Assembly: GCA_963763085.1 (NCBI GenBank)
Contig: CAVXNB010000003.1
Coordinates: forward strand, 744,001-808,000
DNA length: 64,000 nt
Direction: 5' to 3'
From: CAVXNB01 sp963763085
GTDB taxonomy: Bacteria > Actinomycetota > Acidimicrobiia > Acidimicrobiales > Bog-793
In this document: positions 35,300 through 44,478 of the stretch, piece by piece
Numbering within the stretch: position 1 is the first letter of the stretch
Layout of the letters: every line of letters begins with the position of its first letter
Made by a program: the position numbers and the translations under genes
The notes under the pieces: model-generated
Database searches by the model: none
What the model was told of the DNA's origin: nothing
Seen by the model: the letters and a program-made list of their open reading frames with translations, nothing else

Positions 35300-36316
35300 A
35301 TGAAGGCCATGCAGCTGGTCGAGTTCGGGGATCCGCCCCGTTTTGAGATGCGCGAAGTCGCCGATCCGGTTCCAGCCGCGGACGAGGTCGTGGTCGACGT
35401 TGTAGCGGCCGCGCTGAACAGGCGCGACCCTTGGGTCTGGACAACCCCGTCGTACTGCCCACTTCCGGTCACCCTCGGATCGGACGGGGCGGGCGTGGTC
35501 TCATGGGCTGGAGCTGCGGTCACCAGTGTGGCCGAGGGCGACGAGGTCGTGATCTACCCGACTCTCAACTGGGGCGAAGGCGAGCTTGTTCCTGGCCCAG
35601 ACTTCGACATCGTCGGCGCGCCGACGGACGGGACCTTTGCCGAGAAGATCCTCATTGCCGCCCGCAACGTCGCCCCGCGTCCGGCCAGGCTGACGTGGGA
35701 GGAATCCGCCGCGTTGCCGCTGTCCGGACTGACTGCGTGGCGAGCTCTGTTCACTTGCGGGCGCGTCGGTCCGGGCAGCAGAGTCCTGGTAACCGGGGCA
35801 GGGGGAGGCGTGTCCTCGTTCCTCATCCAGCTCGCAACTGCAGCCGGTGCCGACGTCGTTGCCACCACCGGCAGTGCCGAGAAGGCGAACCGAGCCGTCG
35901 CTCTCGGCGCCAAGGCCGCGGTGCAGTACCGCGATCCGGATTGGCCAGAAGCGGTGCTGCGAGCGGCGGAGGGAGAGCTCGACGCGGTGATCGACAGTTA
36001 CGGCGGCCTTACATGGTCCACCACGCTGCCGCTGCTTCGGCGGGGCGGTGTGCTGGTCAGCTTCGGCGACACTGCTGGTCCCGAGGCGACCGTTCAACTC
36101 GCGGACGTGTATTGGAACTGGCGATCGATCGTCGGCACTTCCATGGGCAGCCCCGAGGAGTTCCAGGCTCTGCTCTCACACGTAGAGTCCGCGACCTGGC
36201 GCCCCGTTGTCGATAGCACGTTCGAGCTGGAGGACCTGGACGCCGCGGCACAACGACTCTCCTCGCCGACCCGCCACGGGAAAGTGGTCGTTCTGGTCTC
36301 GAGCCGCGCCTTCTGA
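35300..36316 (+). CDS. Zinc-type/quinone oxidoreductase-like MDR protein
   Basis: A 338-residue medium-chain dehydrogenase/reductase. The N-terminal GroES-like half has DPWVW and LGSDGAGVV; the Rossmann half has VLVTGAGGGVSSFLIQLA and GSAEKANRAVALGA. The four-Cys structural zinc lobe is absent, and catalytic-zinc ligands are not evident, so it is closer to quinone oxidoreductases (NADPH). It stands alone after the XRE gene. The substrate is unknown. Confidence 0.88.
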   Translation: MKAMQLVEFGDPPRFEMREVADPVPAADEVVVDVVAAALNRRDPWVWTTPSYCPLPVTLGSDGAGVVSWAGAAVTSVAEGDEVVIYPTLNWGEGELVPGPDFDIVGAPTDGTFAEKILIAARNVAPRPARLTWEESAALPLSGLTAWRALFTCGRVGPGSRVLVTGAGGGVSSFLIQLATAAGADVVATTGSAEKANRAVALGAKAAVQYRDPDWPEAVLRAAEGELDAVIDSYGGLTWSTTLPLLRRGGVLVSFGDTAGPEATVQLADVYWNWRSIVGTSMGSPEEFQALLSHVESATWRPVVDSTFELEDLDAAAQRLSSPTRHGKVVVLVSSRAF

Positions 36317-36393
36317 CCGCAGCCGCGCCCTAGAGGGAGACTCCCACCGCGTCATGTTTGCCACCTGCCCGCGTCAGCCGGGCTGACCGTGTC

Positions 36394-37989
36394 CTACTTC
36401 TCGTCGAGGTCGGTAGGTAGGAGGTGCCAAGTTTGCGGAGCCTTCTCGGAGAGCGCTTTCGCCTGCTCCTCGTAGGCGATGTCGGTGGCGGTCAACCGCT
36501 CCCTGTGCTGGCGCAGATGCTCGTCCCACGACGCGACCACGAATATCTCTTCGAATTCACCCGATCGCTCTCCGTTGCGGAACAGCCCCCACTGGGTGGC
36601 GCCGGTCCGTAGCCGTGACTCGCGTACGCGGACCATCGCCCGCTTGAACTCGCGCTCATGCTCGGTCGGGATCGAGTAGGCAGTGCGCACCACCACCGGT
36701 CCAGAGTCTGCTTCGGTCTCGAACTCGACGGCCGGGTCAGGCCGAACTACGGTGCGCCGGTCCATGTTCGAGGTGTCGACGAACGGCCAAAGGCGAATCG
36801 ATGCCGCTCCTGCGGCCATGAGGCCGGCGGCAACTAGAAAGGTGGGAGTAAGTCCAAACGAGTCGGCAACCGCACCCCAAATGATCGCCCCGACGCCTTG
36901 CGCACCAAAGAGCACCATCTGGTAGACGGACAACCCTCGCGCCCGGACCCAGCGTGGCAAAAAGAGCTGCAGCAACGTGTTGACCGTCGCAAGCATGCCG
37001 ACCCACGCCATGCCGGCGGGGAGCAGAACAATGACGACCACAACGGTCGACGGCACAAGTATCACCGCGACAAGGGCGCAGGCAAACACCCCGCCGATTA
37101 GTCCAATGAGGACATTCACCGACAGCCGGGCGCGTACCTTCGATAGCACGGATGCCCCGGCGATAGCCCCGACCCCGAGGGCACCGAGCAGCAGGCCGTA
37201 CCCGCCGGACCCGAGTCCGAGGTGTCGGCTCGCGACGAGGGGGAGCAGCGCCCAGAGCGCGCTCGCCGGGACAAGAAAGAGGGCCGCCCGGAGCAAGATC
37301 CGGCGGACGACCGGCGCGTAGCGGACGTATCGACCGCCGGCCCGAAGCGCCGACACGAATCGCTCGGGGATCTGCGGGGTCGTGTCGGGGCTCGGCCGCC
37401 ACAGGGCGACAACGAGGCCGTAGACGAGAAACGTCGCGGCATCGAGGGCAAAGACAGCCCCCACCCCGACGTACGCGATCAGGATGCCGGCGATCGCGGG
37501 CCCGATCGCCCTGGCGAGGTTGACGTTGATGGAGCTGAGCTGTGCGGCTGCGGGGATCTGGTCGTGCGGGACGAGCTCGGGCACGAGCGATTGGTAGGCC
37601 GGGGTGACGAAGGCCGAACCGGCTCCGATCACGAACGTAAACAGGAGAAGCAGCGCTGGTGACATACGACCGGCGATCGTGAGGGCCGCAAGTGCCGAAG
37701 TCGCGACGACAAGGGCCCCTTGAACCGCCATCAGCAATCTGCGTCGGTCAAGGGTATCTGCCAGGACACCACCGACGATGCCGAACAGCACGTCTGGGAG
37801 CATGTCCGCGGTCTGGACGAGCGAGACCAGGATGGCAGCGTGGGCGGCGTGGACAAGGAACCATTGGGCCCCGACGGTCTGCATCCAGGTGCCGACGTTG
37901 CTCACTAGCGAGGCGAGCCACAGCCAGCGAAAGACGGTAATCCGAAGGGGAGCCCAACTTGACGAAGTAGCGTGTCTTTCAGCCATCAC
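36394..37989 (-). CDS. MFS transporter (EntS-like) with a C-terminal cytoplasmic extension
   Basis: A 531-residue protein. Residues ~15-415 form a 12-helix MFS module with FRWLWLASLVSNVGTWMQTV near the start and the motif-A-like LADTLDRRRLL after helix 2, as in the EntS/MFS_3 group. Residues ~435-531 form a soluble region with VVRTAYSIPTEHEREF, GLFRNGERSGEFEEIFVV and WDEHLRQHRER, similar to the ferredoxin-like C-terminal domain found in some of these transporters. Start codons at 37989 (GTG) and 37986 (ATG) are possible. The cargo is unknown. Confidence 0.88.
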   Translation of the reverse strand: MMAERHATSSSWAPLRITVFRWLWLASLVSNVGTWMQTVGAQWFLVHAAHAAILVSLVQTADMLPDVLFGIVGGVLADTLDRRRLLMAVQGALVVATSALAALTIAGRMSPALLLLFTFVIGAGSAFVTPAYQSLVPELVPHDQIPAAAQLSSINVNLARAIGPAIAGILIAYVGVGAVFALDAATFLVYGLVVALWRPSPDTTPQIPERFVSALRAGGRYVRYAPVVRRILLRAALFLVPASALWALLPLVASRHLGLGSGGYGLLLGALGVGAIAGASVLSKVRARLSVNVLIGLIGGVFACALVAVILVPSTVVVVIVLLPAGMAWVGMLATVNTLLQLFLPRWVRARGLSVYQMVLFGAQGVGAIIWGAVADSFGLTPTFLVAAGLMAAGAASIRLWPFVDTSNMDRRTVVRPDPAVEFETEADSGPVVVRTAYSIPTEHEREFKRAMVRVRESRLRTGATQWGLFRNGERSGEFEEIFVVASWDEHLRQHRERLTATDIAYEEQAKALSEKAPQTWHLLPTDLDEK

Positions 37990-38046
37990 GCCCGAGCCCT
38001 CAGATCGTGGCCTGCACCTGCCGCCTCAGGCTATGGCGCCAAGGCG

Positions 38047-39306
38047 TCATGGATTGGATGTTCGCTCGATCGCCCAGGTCTTGCCGTTCCACGCTTCGCC
38101 CAGCGTGAGGGTACGGTCGGTGATCGTGCCGTAGTTCCCGACGGCAGTGCAGGTCGTCGCCGAGGTGCAGGAGACTCCGTACAGGTCGCTATTGACCGCG
38201 TGGCTCGGGTTGGGGGTGCGCTCCATCGACCAATTCTTCCCGTTCCAGATTTCGGCGAGTGTCACCTCGGTATAGGCCGTCGGCCAGTAGTTCCCAACGG
38301 CGGTGCACGCCTTGGCGGAGCGGCACGACACGCCCGACAGCTCGATGAGGATCTCCCCTCCGTTCGGGTTGGGAATGCGCTCTATCGACCACTTCTTGCC
38401 GTTCCAGATCTCGCCCAGCGCACGCGCGGTGCCGACGCTGTTGTAGAAGTTCCCGACGGCAGTGCACGCCGTCGCCGACGTGCAGGACACTGCGTGCAGT
38501 TGGCTGCTGCGAGCCCCGTTCGGGTTGGCGGTTCGGTCGATGGCCCACTTCTTTCCATTCCACCCCTCCCCCAGGGTTCGGGGTGAGCCTGCGCTGTCGG
38601 TGTAGCCTCCGACGGCCGCGCACGCAGTCGGCGACGTGCACGACACACCGATGAGGTCGCTGAGCTTGGCCCCACTCGGAACCGGCGTGGCCTCGATCGC
38701 CCACCTCTTCCCGTTCCAGGCCTCGGCCAGGGCCAGGTCCTTTCCGGCGCGGGTTTCGTCGTACCCGACGGCGGTGCACACCTTGGCCGAGCTACACGAG
38801 ACCCCGTACAGGCCGCTGAACTCCGCCCCTTTCGGGTTGGGCGTGGCCTCGATCGCCCACGTCTTCCCATTCCCGAACTCCGCCAGGGTCAACCCGTTGG
38901 TTCTGTTGGCGTAGCTGCCGACGGCCGTACACGCCGACGCCGCGGTACACGAAACCGCCTGCAGGCCGTTCAGTTGACTGTCCGAGCGAGGTGGATTCGG
39001 GGTTACCTGGATCGCCCAAGTCTTCCCATGCCAGGCTTCCGCGAAGGTCACGTACTTGATGATGCTGACGAGAAAGTTGTTCCCGACGGCGGTGCACGCC
39101 TTTGCCGAAGTGCACGACACAGCGGACAGAGTGGTGTCCTTTGCCCCGTTCGTTTTCGAAGTGCGCTCGATCGACTGCGCGGGGGCAACCGAGCCGCTCA
39201 CGGGTACGCCAAAACGTTCCGTAGTCCGTTCGCTCGCGCCAACCGATGAGGCCGTGTCTGCCAGGAGTAATGTCAGAACCGCTGCCACTGCGAGCAGCGC
39301 CGACAA
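38047..39306 (-). CDS. Secreted repeat protein with seven Cys-pair beta repeats
   Basis: An exported protein of about 420 residues. The hydrophobic signal is LLAVAAVLTLLLADTASSVGA. Seven ~46-residue repeats follow, each with VSCTSAKACTAVGNY-like (C-x5-C) and LAEAWNGKTWAIE-like strands, ending in a TPNP-type turn. The spacing suggests a seven-bladed propeller with one disulfide per blade. The listed start is TTG 39306. Just upstream a GGGAGG site precedes an in-frame CTG giving a better basic N-terminus (MHTSRTTRLS), so the real start may be about 27-30 bases upstream. Function is unknown. Confidence 0.78.
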   Translation of the reverse strand: MSALLAVAAVLTLLLADTASSVGASERTTERFGVPVSGSVAPAQSIERTSKTNGAKDTTLSAVSCTSAKACTAVGNNFLVSIIKYVTFAEAWHGKTWAIQVTPNPPRSDSQLNGLQAVSCTAASACTAVGSYANRTNGLTLAEFGNGKTWAIEATPNPKGAEFSGLYGVSCSSAKVCTAVGYDETRAGKDLALAEAWNGKRWAIEATPVPSGAKLSDLIGVSCTSPTACAAVGGYTDSAGSPRTLGEGWNGKKWAIDRTANPNGARSSQLHAVSCTSATACTAVGNFYNSVGTARALGEIWNGKKWSIERIPNPNGGEILIELSGVSCRSAKACTAVGNYWPTAYTEVTLAEIWNGKNWSMERTPNPSHAVNSDLYGVSCTSATTCTAVGNYGTITDRTLTLGEAWNGKTWAIERTSNP

Positions 39307-39493
39307 GCGGGTCGTCCGAGACGTGTGCAGGTGGCGCCTCCCATCAAGGGCTCAGGTCGGACATCGGGCGCGGCCCGGTGGAGACAGGCCTACTACCCAG
39401 GCAACACCGGCGGCAAACGACCAGTAGTGGACCGGGCAGTGCGTTCGTTGGGTAGTAGCTGGCTGAACGTCCCATCGACTTCCACCAGGGCGG

Positions 39494-40411
39494 TTAGTCC
39501 TGGGCGGCGAGTAGCGCAGCGACGGCGACTTCCGCTTCGGCCGCGGCCGGCAGCGCGGCGGGCACGGCGGGGATCACGGATAGATGGCCGTCCGATTCGT
39601 ACCGCCTGATGAGGCGGGGGTCGATGTAGGACTTGCGTGCGACGGTCGGAGTGTCTCCCAGCCAGGTCGCTACCCCACGAATGCTGGCGGCGATGGTGCT
39701 CTTGCGGCCGCGCGCGGTGGACGACGGTCCCGCATTCGCCAGGAAGAGCCCCATCAGCACAGTGGCGTTCCAGGTTCGGAACTCCTTGGCGGTGAAGTGG
39801 CCGCCTGCATTCGCGGCAATGTAGCTGCTCACTTCGCGAGAGTGAAGAGGCCGCCAGGTGTCACCGTCCTGGAAGCAGAACAGTGAGCCGAGGTTGTTGC
39901 CACTTCGGACCAGCGCACGCACCGTCGGCCGGATCGCCTCGTCGGCGACGGTGATCATGCGGCGCTTGCCCTCCTTGGCGATGTAGTCGAACACGATGCT
40001 GTCTCGCGTTATCCTCACGTCCCGCTTCTGCAGCGTCGTCGCCCCGTAATGATGGTCCAGCTCGGCGTACTTCTCCCCGCCGATGCGAAACAGCCCGAGG
40101 TCGATCAGCCGCACGGCGCCTGCGGCCACGCGATCACGGTCTAGGTGACGGCCGCTGAGATCTCGCACGGTGGCCGTCCGCAGCGCCGGCAGCGCGGCGG
40201 CGAACCTGAGCATGTGCGCGAACTTCTGGGCATCACGCTGCTCACGCCACAACTCGTGGTAGAGGTACTGCGTCCTGCCCCGGCTGTCTACGCCCGTGGC
40301 CTGGATATGACCGAGGGGGTCTGGCGAGATCCAAACGTCCTTCCAGCCCGGCGGAATCGCGAGCGCACCGATGCGCCGCAATGTCTCGGTGCCCTTGACA
40401 TCCTGACCCAA
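39494..40411 (-). CDS. DNA topoisomerase IB (poxvirus/bacterial type)
   Basis: A 305-residue relaxing enzyme. Conserved parts include RRIGALAIPPGWKDVWI, GHIQATGVDSRGRTQYLYH, the catalytic-core IRPTVRALVRSGNNLGSLF, and the C-terminal active-site Tyr in ARKSYIDPRLIRRY. The listed TTG start cuts into the family: the frame is open upstream to about 40522 and encodes GPGISREATREGFRYRD, which belongs to the usual N-terminus. No ATG or GTG is present there, so either a rare start (CTG/ATT near 40519) or an indel is involved. Confidence 0.9.
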   Translation of the reverse strand: MGQDVKGTETLRRIGALAIPPGWKDVWISPDPLGHIQATGVDSRGRTQYLYHELWREQRDAQKFAHMLRFAAALPALRTATVRDLSGRHLDRDRVAAGAVRLIDLGLFRIGGEKYAELDHHYGATTLQKRDVRITRDSIVFDYIAKEGKRRMITVADEAIRPTVRALVRSGNNLGSLFCFQDGDTWRPLHSREVSSYIAANAGGHFTAKEFRTWNATVLMGLFLANAGPSSTARGRKSTIAASIRGVATWLGDTPTVARKSYIDPRLIRRYESDGHLSVIPAVPAALPAAAEAEVAVAALLAAQD

Positions 40412-40566
40412 GCGATCGCGGTACCTAAAGCCTTCCCTGGTCGCCTCGCGGCTGATCCCAGGACCGCGCGGCTCGCTGCGGGTAAGTCCGGCTACCGCGG
40501 CCCCCGACGGCGGTAGGTTGCCGTTAATCAGACTTCACCTTTCCCGGCACCGGAGAACGTCACAAG

Positions 40567-41478
40567 TCATCCGCGAGCAAGGAGTTCGTCAAGGATCTCG
40601 TCCTCGCGGTGGAAGCTGGCCAGATGCCCCTCGTCGTCCCCGAAGAGCCGCAGTTGTGCATGGGGGATTTGTTCGAGCAGTCGTTGTGCGGCACTGAGCG
40701 GCGCATTGGCGTCAGAGCCGGCGTGCCACCAGGTCAGCGATGTCCCAACGGCAGCCAGGTCAACATCTCGCCAGTCGCCAGACAAGGCGAGTCCCTCGTC
40801 GAACCACCCGTCGATCCCCTGCCGCAGCGCCTCCTCGATAGCGACCGACATGGACTCCTGCCAGCCCGGGTCGCCCATGACCACGCGGTCGGACTCGGGA
40901 GCCTTGTCCATGACCTCCCGGAAGGCGGCCAGCGGGTCGGCCAGAAGCGCGTCGCGCGTATCGGTCATAAGCCGCCGGACGCCAGCCAAGTCACCGGCGC
41001 GAAGAAGGCGGCGCGCTTGCCGGTTTAGTCCGATCTCCCGATCCTCCTCCTCTTCGGTCGTCGGAGCCGCCCCCACCAGGATCGTCATCGCCCGCACCCG
41101 CGTGGGATGACGGGCCGCGAACGCCAACTGGTGCGGGGCGCTTCCGCTGCTCCCATAGACGTGCACCGACTCGAGCCCGAGCTGGTCCAGAACCGCTGCA
41201 CAGTCATCGGCGGGCTCAGCGAAGCCGCGCCCGGGGAGTCGGGTTGATGCTCCGAAGCCCGGTCTTTCGGTCGTGATCATCAACAGGTTGCGCGCCTGCC
41301 ATAGTGTCCGATCGGCCCGCACGCTGTAGCGGCAGCCCGGCGTACCGGGTACACGCAGCACCGGCACCGCATCGCTCTGCCCCCATTCGCTCCAGGCCAC
41401 CGTGCGTCCGTCTGGTCGCTTCAGTCGGCCGTCACGCACCCCGTCCAACAGTCCAGCCACTTCCGTAGCGTTGCACAA
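40567..41478 (-). CDS. Alpha/beta-fold hydrolase
   Basis: A 303-residue hydrolase. The oxyanion-region turn is RVPGTPGCRY, the nucleophile elbow is VYGSSGSAPHQLA with Ser, and the late His is in DDEGHLASFHRED. A helical cap of about 90 residues lies between. It resembles proline-iminopeptidase or lipase-like members. It stands alone on the minus strand next to an SRPBCC gene. Substrate unknown. Confidence 0.85.
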   Translation of the reverse strand: MCNATEVAGLLDGVRDGRLKRPDGRTVAWSEWGQSDAVPVLRVPGTPGCRYSVRADRTLWQARNLLMITTERPGFGASTRLPGRGFAEPADDCAAVLDQLGLESVHVYGSSGSAPHQLAFAARHPTRVRAMTILVGAAPTTEEEEDREIGLNRQARRLLRAGDLAGVRRLMTDTRDALLADPLAAFREVMDKAPESDRVVMGDPGWQESMSVAIEEALRQGIDGWFDEGLALSGDWRDVDLAAVGTSLTWWHAGSDANAPLSAAQRLLEQIPHAQLRLFGDDEGHLASFHREDEILDELLARG

Positions 41479-41501
41479 CCCGTCGGGATCTTTGGCGCAA
41501 C

Positions 41502-42023
41502 CTAGGAGGTCCGTAGGGTCGAACCGGTCTCAAGGAGGGTTTTGAGACTGGCAAGAACTGCAGGCCAGCCGTCAGAGATGCCCTGGAGAACAGCGCTACC
41601 GGGCTCGAACCCGTCGTGGACGACCGTGAGCTTGGCAACGCCGTTTCCGACGTCCTCAATGTCGAAAGCAACCTTGGATCGGGGTTCGGCCCGCCAGGCG
41701 TCAGCAGTGGCTTTGTCCATGCCGACCTCGGCGGCCCACTCGGGAGTAATCGTGTGCCAGGTGTAGGCCAGTCGGCTGAAGGGATCGGACTCGAGGATCA
41801 CTTGTTCGGGGTCGCTCACGACCAGCCCGACCTCCTCGTGCGCCATGTCATAGGTAGAGCCCTTCTTCCAGTCCGAGCGGAAGGTCTTCTCACCAGCTCT
41901 TTGGTGCCGCCAGTAGCGTTTCATCAGGGCGGGGTCGGTGAGGCCCTGCCAGACCCGTTCTGGCGTCGCCAGGATGTAGGTCGTGTAGGTGAAGCTCGTC
42001 GTCTTCTTGACGCCTGCAGCCAT
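41502..42023 (-). CDS. SRPBCC / AHSA1-domain protein
   Basis: A 173-residue helix-grip protein. The first strand and helix are SFTYTTYILATPERVWQGLTDP, followed by KKGSTYDM and VILESDPFSRLAYTWH, and the long last helix LQGISDGWPAVLASLKTLLE, as in Aha1 C-terminal-domain proteins. The ATG at 42023 has GGAGG upstream, which decides against the longer frame from 42074. Members bind hydrophobic ligands; none is indicated here. Confidence 0.88.
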   Translation of the reverse strand: MAAGVKKTTSFTYTTYILATPERVWQGLTDPALMKRYWRHQRAGEKTFRSDWKKGSTYDMAHEEVGLVVSDPEQVILESDPFSRLAYTWHTITPEWAAEVGMDKATADAWRAEPRSKVAFDIEDVGNGVAKLTVVHDGFEPGSAVLQGISDGWPAVLASLKTLLETGSTLRTS

Positions 42024-42241
42024 TGCCTTGCCTCCAGTCTTGCCCCCGGCTGAGATGCACTGCCGTCGGAACATATCTACCCATGATCGAGGTACACCGA
42101 ACCTCGCGATGTTAGGGCTGCCCAGTACGCGGGGACTAGGCGCACAAGACTCTCACCGGCGGGTCCAGCCCGGGCGTCGAGCTTGCTCAATGTTCGATCA
42201 CCGGAGGAGGTCGGCCAGCTCTTGGAAGAGGCCGAGGCCTA

Positions 42242-42712
42242 TCAGAGCTGCAGGAGCCGCTCGAAAAAGTCACGATAACGCTGAAAGGCCTGCCGGAGAT
42301 CATCGGTCGACGCCTCGGTACCTACCATCCAAGAGGCCTCGAGCCGTTGCCGCTGCAGACGGAAGCCCTCGACCAGGTCGTCGACCACGGTAGATACAAG
42401 TTGCTCTGCGTCGCCGACCGCCCGACGTGGATCGTCCACAAATCCTACTTGTATCGAGTCCCAGCTGAGACGCAAGGCAGCAGGGTCGCTCACAAGGGAT
42501 CCCTCGCTTCCCGCCCACTCCGCGGAACTCCGATTTCCGCCGCCCAATCGCTCAGTTTCAGACATCGCTGTGCTGAGCCGCGCCTGCCCCGCTCTCATTT
42601 CATCGTCGTTGTTGTCAGCAATTTCATCGTCGTATTGGATGTCATCGTCTTGCATGACAGAGCCTGCATTCGGCTCCGACTCGTTAGCTGGGGTCGCGAC
42701 TTGTCTTTCCAT
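42242..42712 (-). CDS. Hypothetical acidic protein, paralogue of the next gene's C-terminal part
   Basis: A 156-residue soluble acidic protein with no signal or membrane segment. The N-terminal half is Asp/Asn/Glu-rich. The C-terminal half (about 80-156) has SWDSIQVGFVDDPRRAVGDA and DLRQAFQRYRDFFERLLQ. This matches the pattern WRQVQAEFVDVP...ARADALV and KIRQAFVSYRALFSQLIE of the product at 42755-43339. The pair look like paralogues in a stress-related group with CsbD. Function is unknown. Confidence 0.65.
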   Translation of the reverse strand: MERQVATPANESEPNAGSVMQDDDIQYDDEIADNNDDEMRAGQARLSTAMSETERLGGGNRSSAEWAGSEGSLVSDPAALRLSWDSIQVGFVDDPRRAVGDAEQLVSTVVDDLVEGFRLQRQRLEASWMVGTEASTDDLRQAFQRYRDFFERLLQL

Positions 42713-42754
42713 TCTTTCTTCCTCCTCAATGGGTTCGGTACCTTCCAGTGAAGA

Positions 42755-43339
42755 TCAGAAGGACGCGGCCGACTCCTCGTCGGCAGGTGTTTGGTTCGTG
42801 GGCGCCATTTCGTCTTCTATAAGTTGGGAAAATAGGGCTCGATAGGAAACGAACGCTTGGCGGATCTTCTCCGTGGGCACCGTGGCCGACTGACTGGCGA
42901 CGAAGATGCCGTGGGCCAGACGGTACTGTTCCACCACCCGAGGGTGATCAACCGAAACGAGCCTCGCCTGATCGTCAAACTCCTGCATCGGATAGCCCCT
43001 GTCGATCATGACATCGGTCACTAGGGCGTCGGCTCGCGCGAGCGAGGTTCCTGGAACATCTACGAATTCTGCCTGCACCTGACGCCAATCCTGTTCGTAT
43101 CGATCCCGCTGTGCCGCGCTGAGCGGCCGTATCGAGAGGCGGTCTCGCTCTGCGGCGCGTTCACGTAAATCAGCTTCCGCTTCACGCGAGTTATTTGTGG
43201 CACTGACGGTCCGGTCGTACTCCGGGCCGAATCGCTCCTGCAGCTTGCGCCTCCGGATCGAACGTTCCAGCACGATGCCGACGACTGTGAGCACCACTAG
43301 CGCTGCGACGGCGATGATCACTATTGCTACCGTACTCAT
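42755..43339 (-). CDS. Single-pass membrane protein of unknown function
   Basis: A 194-residue protein. One N-terminal helix (VAIVIIAVAALVVLTVVGIV) is followed by a basic stop-transfer RRRKLQ, so most of it is cytoplasmic. A helical region and the C-terminal domain WRQVQAEFVDVPGTSLARAD to KIRQAFVSYRALFSQLIE follow; this C-terminal domain is shared with the neighbour at 42242. The ATG at 43339 has GGAGG five bases upstream. Such genes occur widely in Actinobacteria, often beside CsbD-like genes, as here. Role unknown. Confidence 0.8.
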   Translation of the reverse strand: MSTVAIVIIAVAALVVLTVVGIVLERSIRRRKLQERFGPEYDRTVSATNNSREAEADLRERAAERDRLSIRPLSAAQRDRYEQDWRQVQAEFVDVPGTSLARADALVTDVMIDRGYPMQEFDDQARLVSVDHPRVVEQYRLAHGIFVASQSATVPTEKIRQAFVSYRALFSQLIEDEMAPTNQTPADEESAASF

Positions 43340-43421
43340 GTCAACCTCCACACTTCATTGGAAGATCTCAGTGTCCGGCTCTTGAGCCGGGTTCCGACCG
43401 GTGATAGCGCGGCGGAGCCTC

Positions 43422-43595
43422 TTACTTCTTGACGGCGTCCTTGATGTTCTCTCCGGCTTGCTTCAAGTTGCCGGCAACCTTTTCGGCCTCGCCCTCTGCT
43501 TCGAGCGAACGATCGTGAGTCGCCTTACCGGTGGCCTTCTTCACCTGTCCCTTGCCGGTCTGCACGGTGTTCTTGAGCTTGTCGCTTGCACTCAT
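43422..43595 (-). CDS. CsbD-like stress protein
   Basis: A 57-residue hydrophilic helical protein: MSASDKLKNTVQTGKGQ, KKATGKATHDRSLEAEGEAE, KVAGNLKQAGENIKDA. This is the CsbD pattern of Gly/Lys/Glu-rich repeats, expressed under general stress in Bacillus and others. The ATG at 43595 has GGAGG upstream; a longer frame from 43649 lacks support. It is the first gene of the minus-strand group 43595-42242. Confidence 0.9.
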   Translation of the reverse strand: MSASDKLKNTVQTGKGQVKKATGKATHDRSLEAEGEAEKVAGNLKQAGENIKDAVKK

Positions 43596-43782
43596 CGCGA
43601 ACCTCCTCCGTATTGGTGCCGCTGTCGTGGTGCTCACCTCTGTACCCACCGCTCGTTACCCACCGAGGCAACGCTCGAAACACCACATCGGCGCCGCGGA
43701 GTCACTGTCCGTAGTGGTCGAGTTCTCTCGGCGTTCTCGTTGCTGAAACAATGCGTTCACATCGATTGCGTACGGTGACACC

Positions 43783-44478
43783 ATGGTTCACTGTGTGGTC
43801 GTCCGGGTATGGCTGGCGGATCGCCCGGGATCGCTCGGTCAGGTCGCCAGCCGGATTGGAGAGCTCGGAGGCGACCTCGTTGGGGTCGACATCCTCGAGA
43901 GGGATGGAACTCGAGCGGTCGACGAGTTGACCATCGAGCTAGCCGACGGCTCGAGTCCTGATGACGTGGCCGAGGCCCTTTCGCGGCTTCCCGGTGTTGA
44001 GGTGGAGGATCTCCGCCATCTCGTGTACCGCGTATCGGACGCCGATCGCGATCCCCTCGGCGCAGCAGTGCGTATCGCCGAGTCGAACTCGATGACAGCG
44101 TTGTTCAGCGCGCTCGGTCAGGGCGTCTGCGCAGCCTTTGCCTGCGACTGGTCGACGGTGATCGACACGGGCAAGCCCTGGGCGACCTCGCTGGCGGAGG
44201 CGGGCCGTCCGCCAGCTGCGGCCTGGTTGGGCGCTTTCGTAGCTGGCGCGAGGGCAGGTCGCTCGCTGGCTGGAGACGGTGTGGGACTGGTTGGGCCTCG
44301 GGACGTCGCCTGGGCTCCGCTCGGGTCCTCGGATGTGGTCGTGGTGGCAGGTCGTGAGGGCCCGCCGTTTCGTAGCCGCGAACGCCGGCAGCTCGAGCAG
44401 CTATGCCAGATCGCTGACGCCATGTGCAACGAGGCGATCCGCACAGGTTCTCTAGGTGCCCATCCGCTCGCTGGCTAG
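43783..44478 (+). CDS. ACT-domain protein
   Basis: A 231-residue protein. The N-terminal ACT fold (about 5-75) has VWLADRPGSLGQVASRIGELGGDLVGVDI-type spacing and VDELTIELADG. The second half (about 85-220) is GAF-like in pattern, with VGLVGPRDVAWAPLGSSDVVVVAGREGPPF. ACT domains bind amino acids and control enzymes. It overlaps the convergent VapC-like gene by 4 bases. Ligand unknown. Confidence 0.82.
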   Translation: MVHCVVVRVWLADRPGSLGQVASRIGELGGDLVGVDILERDGTRAVDELTIELADGSSPDDVAEALSRLPGVEVEDLRHLVYRVSDADRDPLGAAVRIAESNSMTALFSALGQGVCAAFACDWSTVIDTGKPWATSLAEAGRPPAAAWLGAFVAGARAGRSLAGDGVGLVGPRDVAWAPLGSSDVVVVAGREGPPFRSRERRQLEQLCQIADAMCNEAIRTGSLGAHPLAG

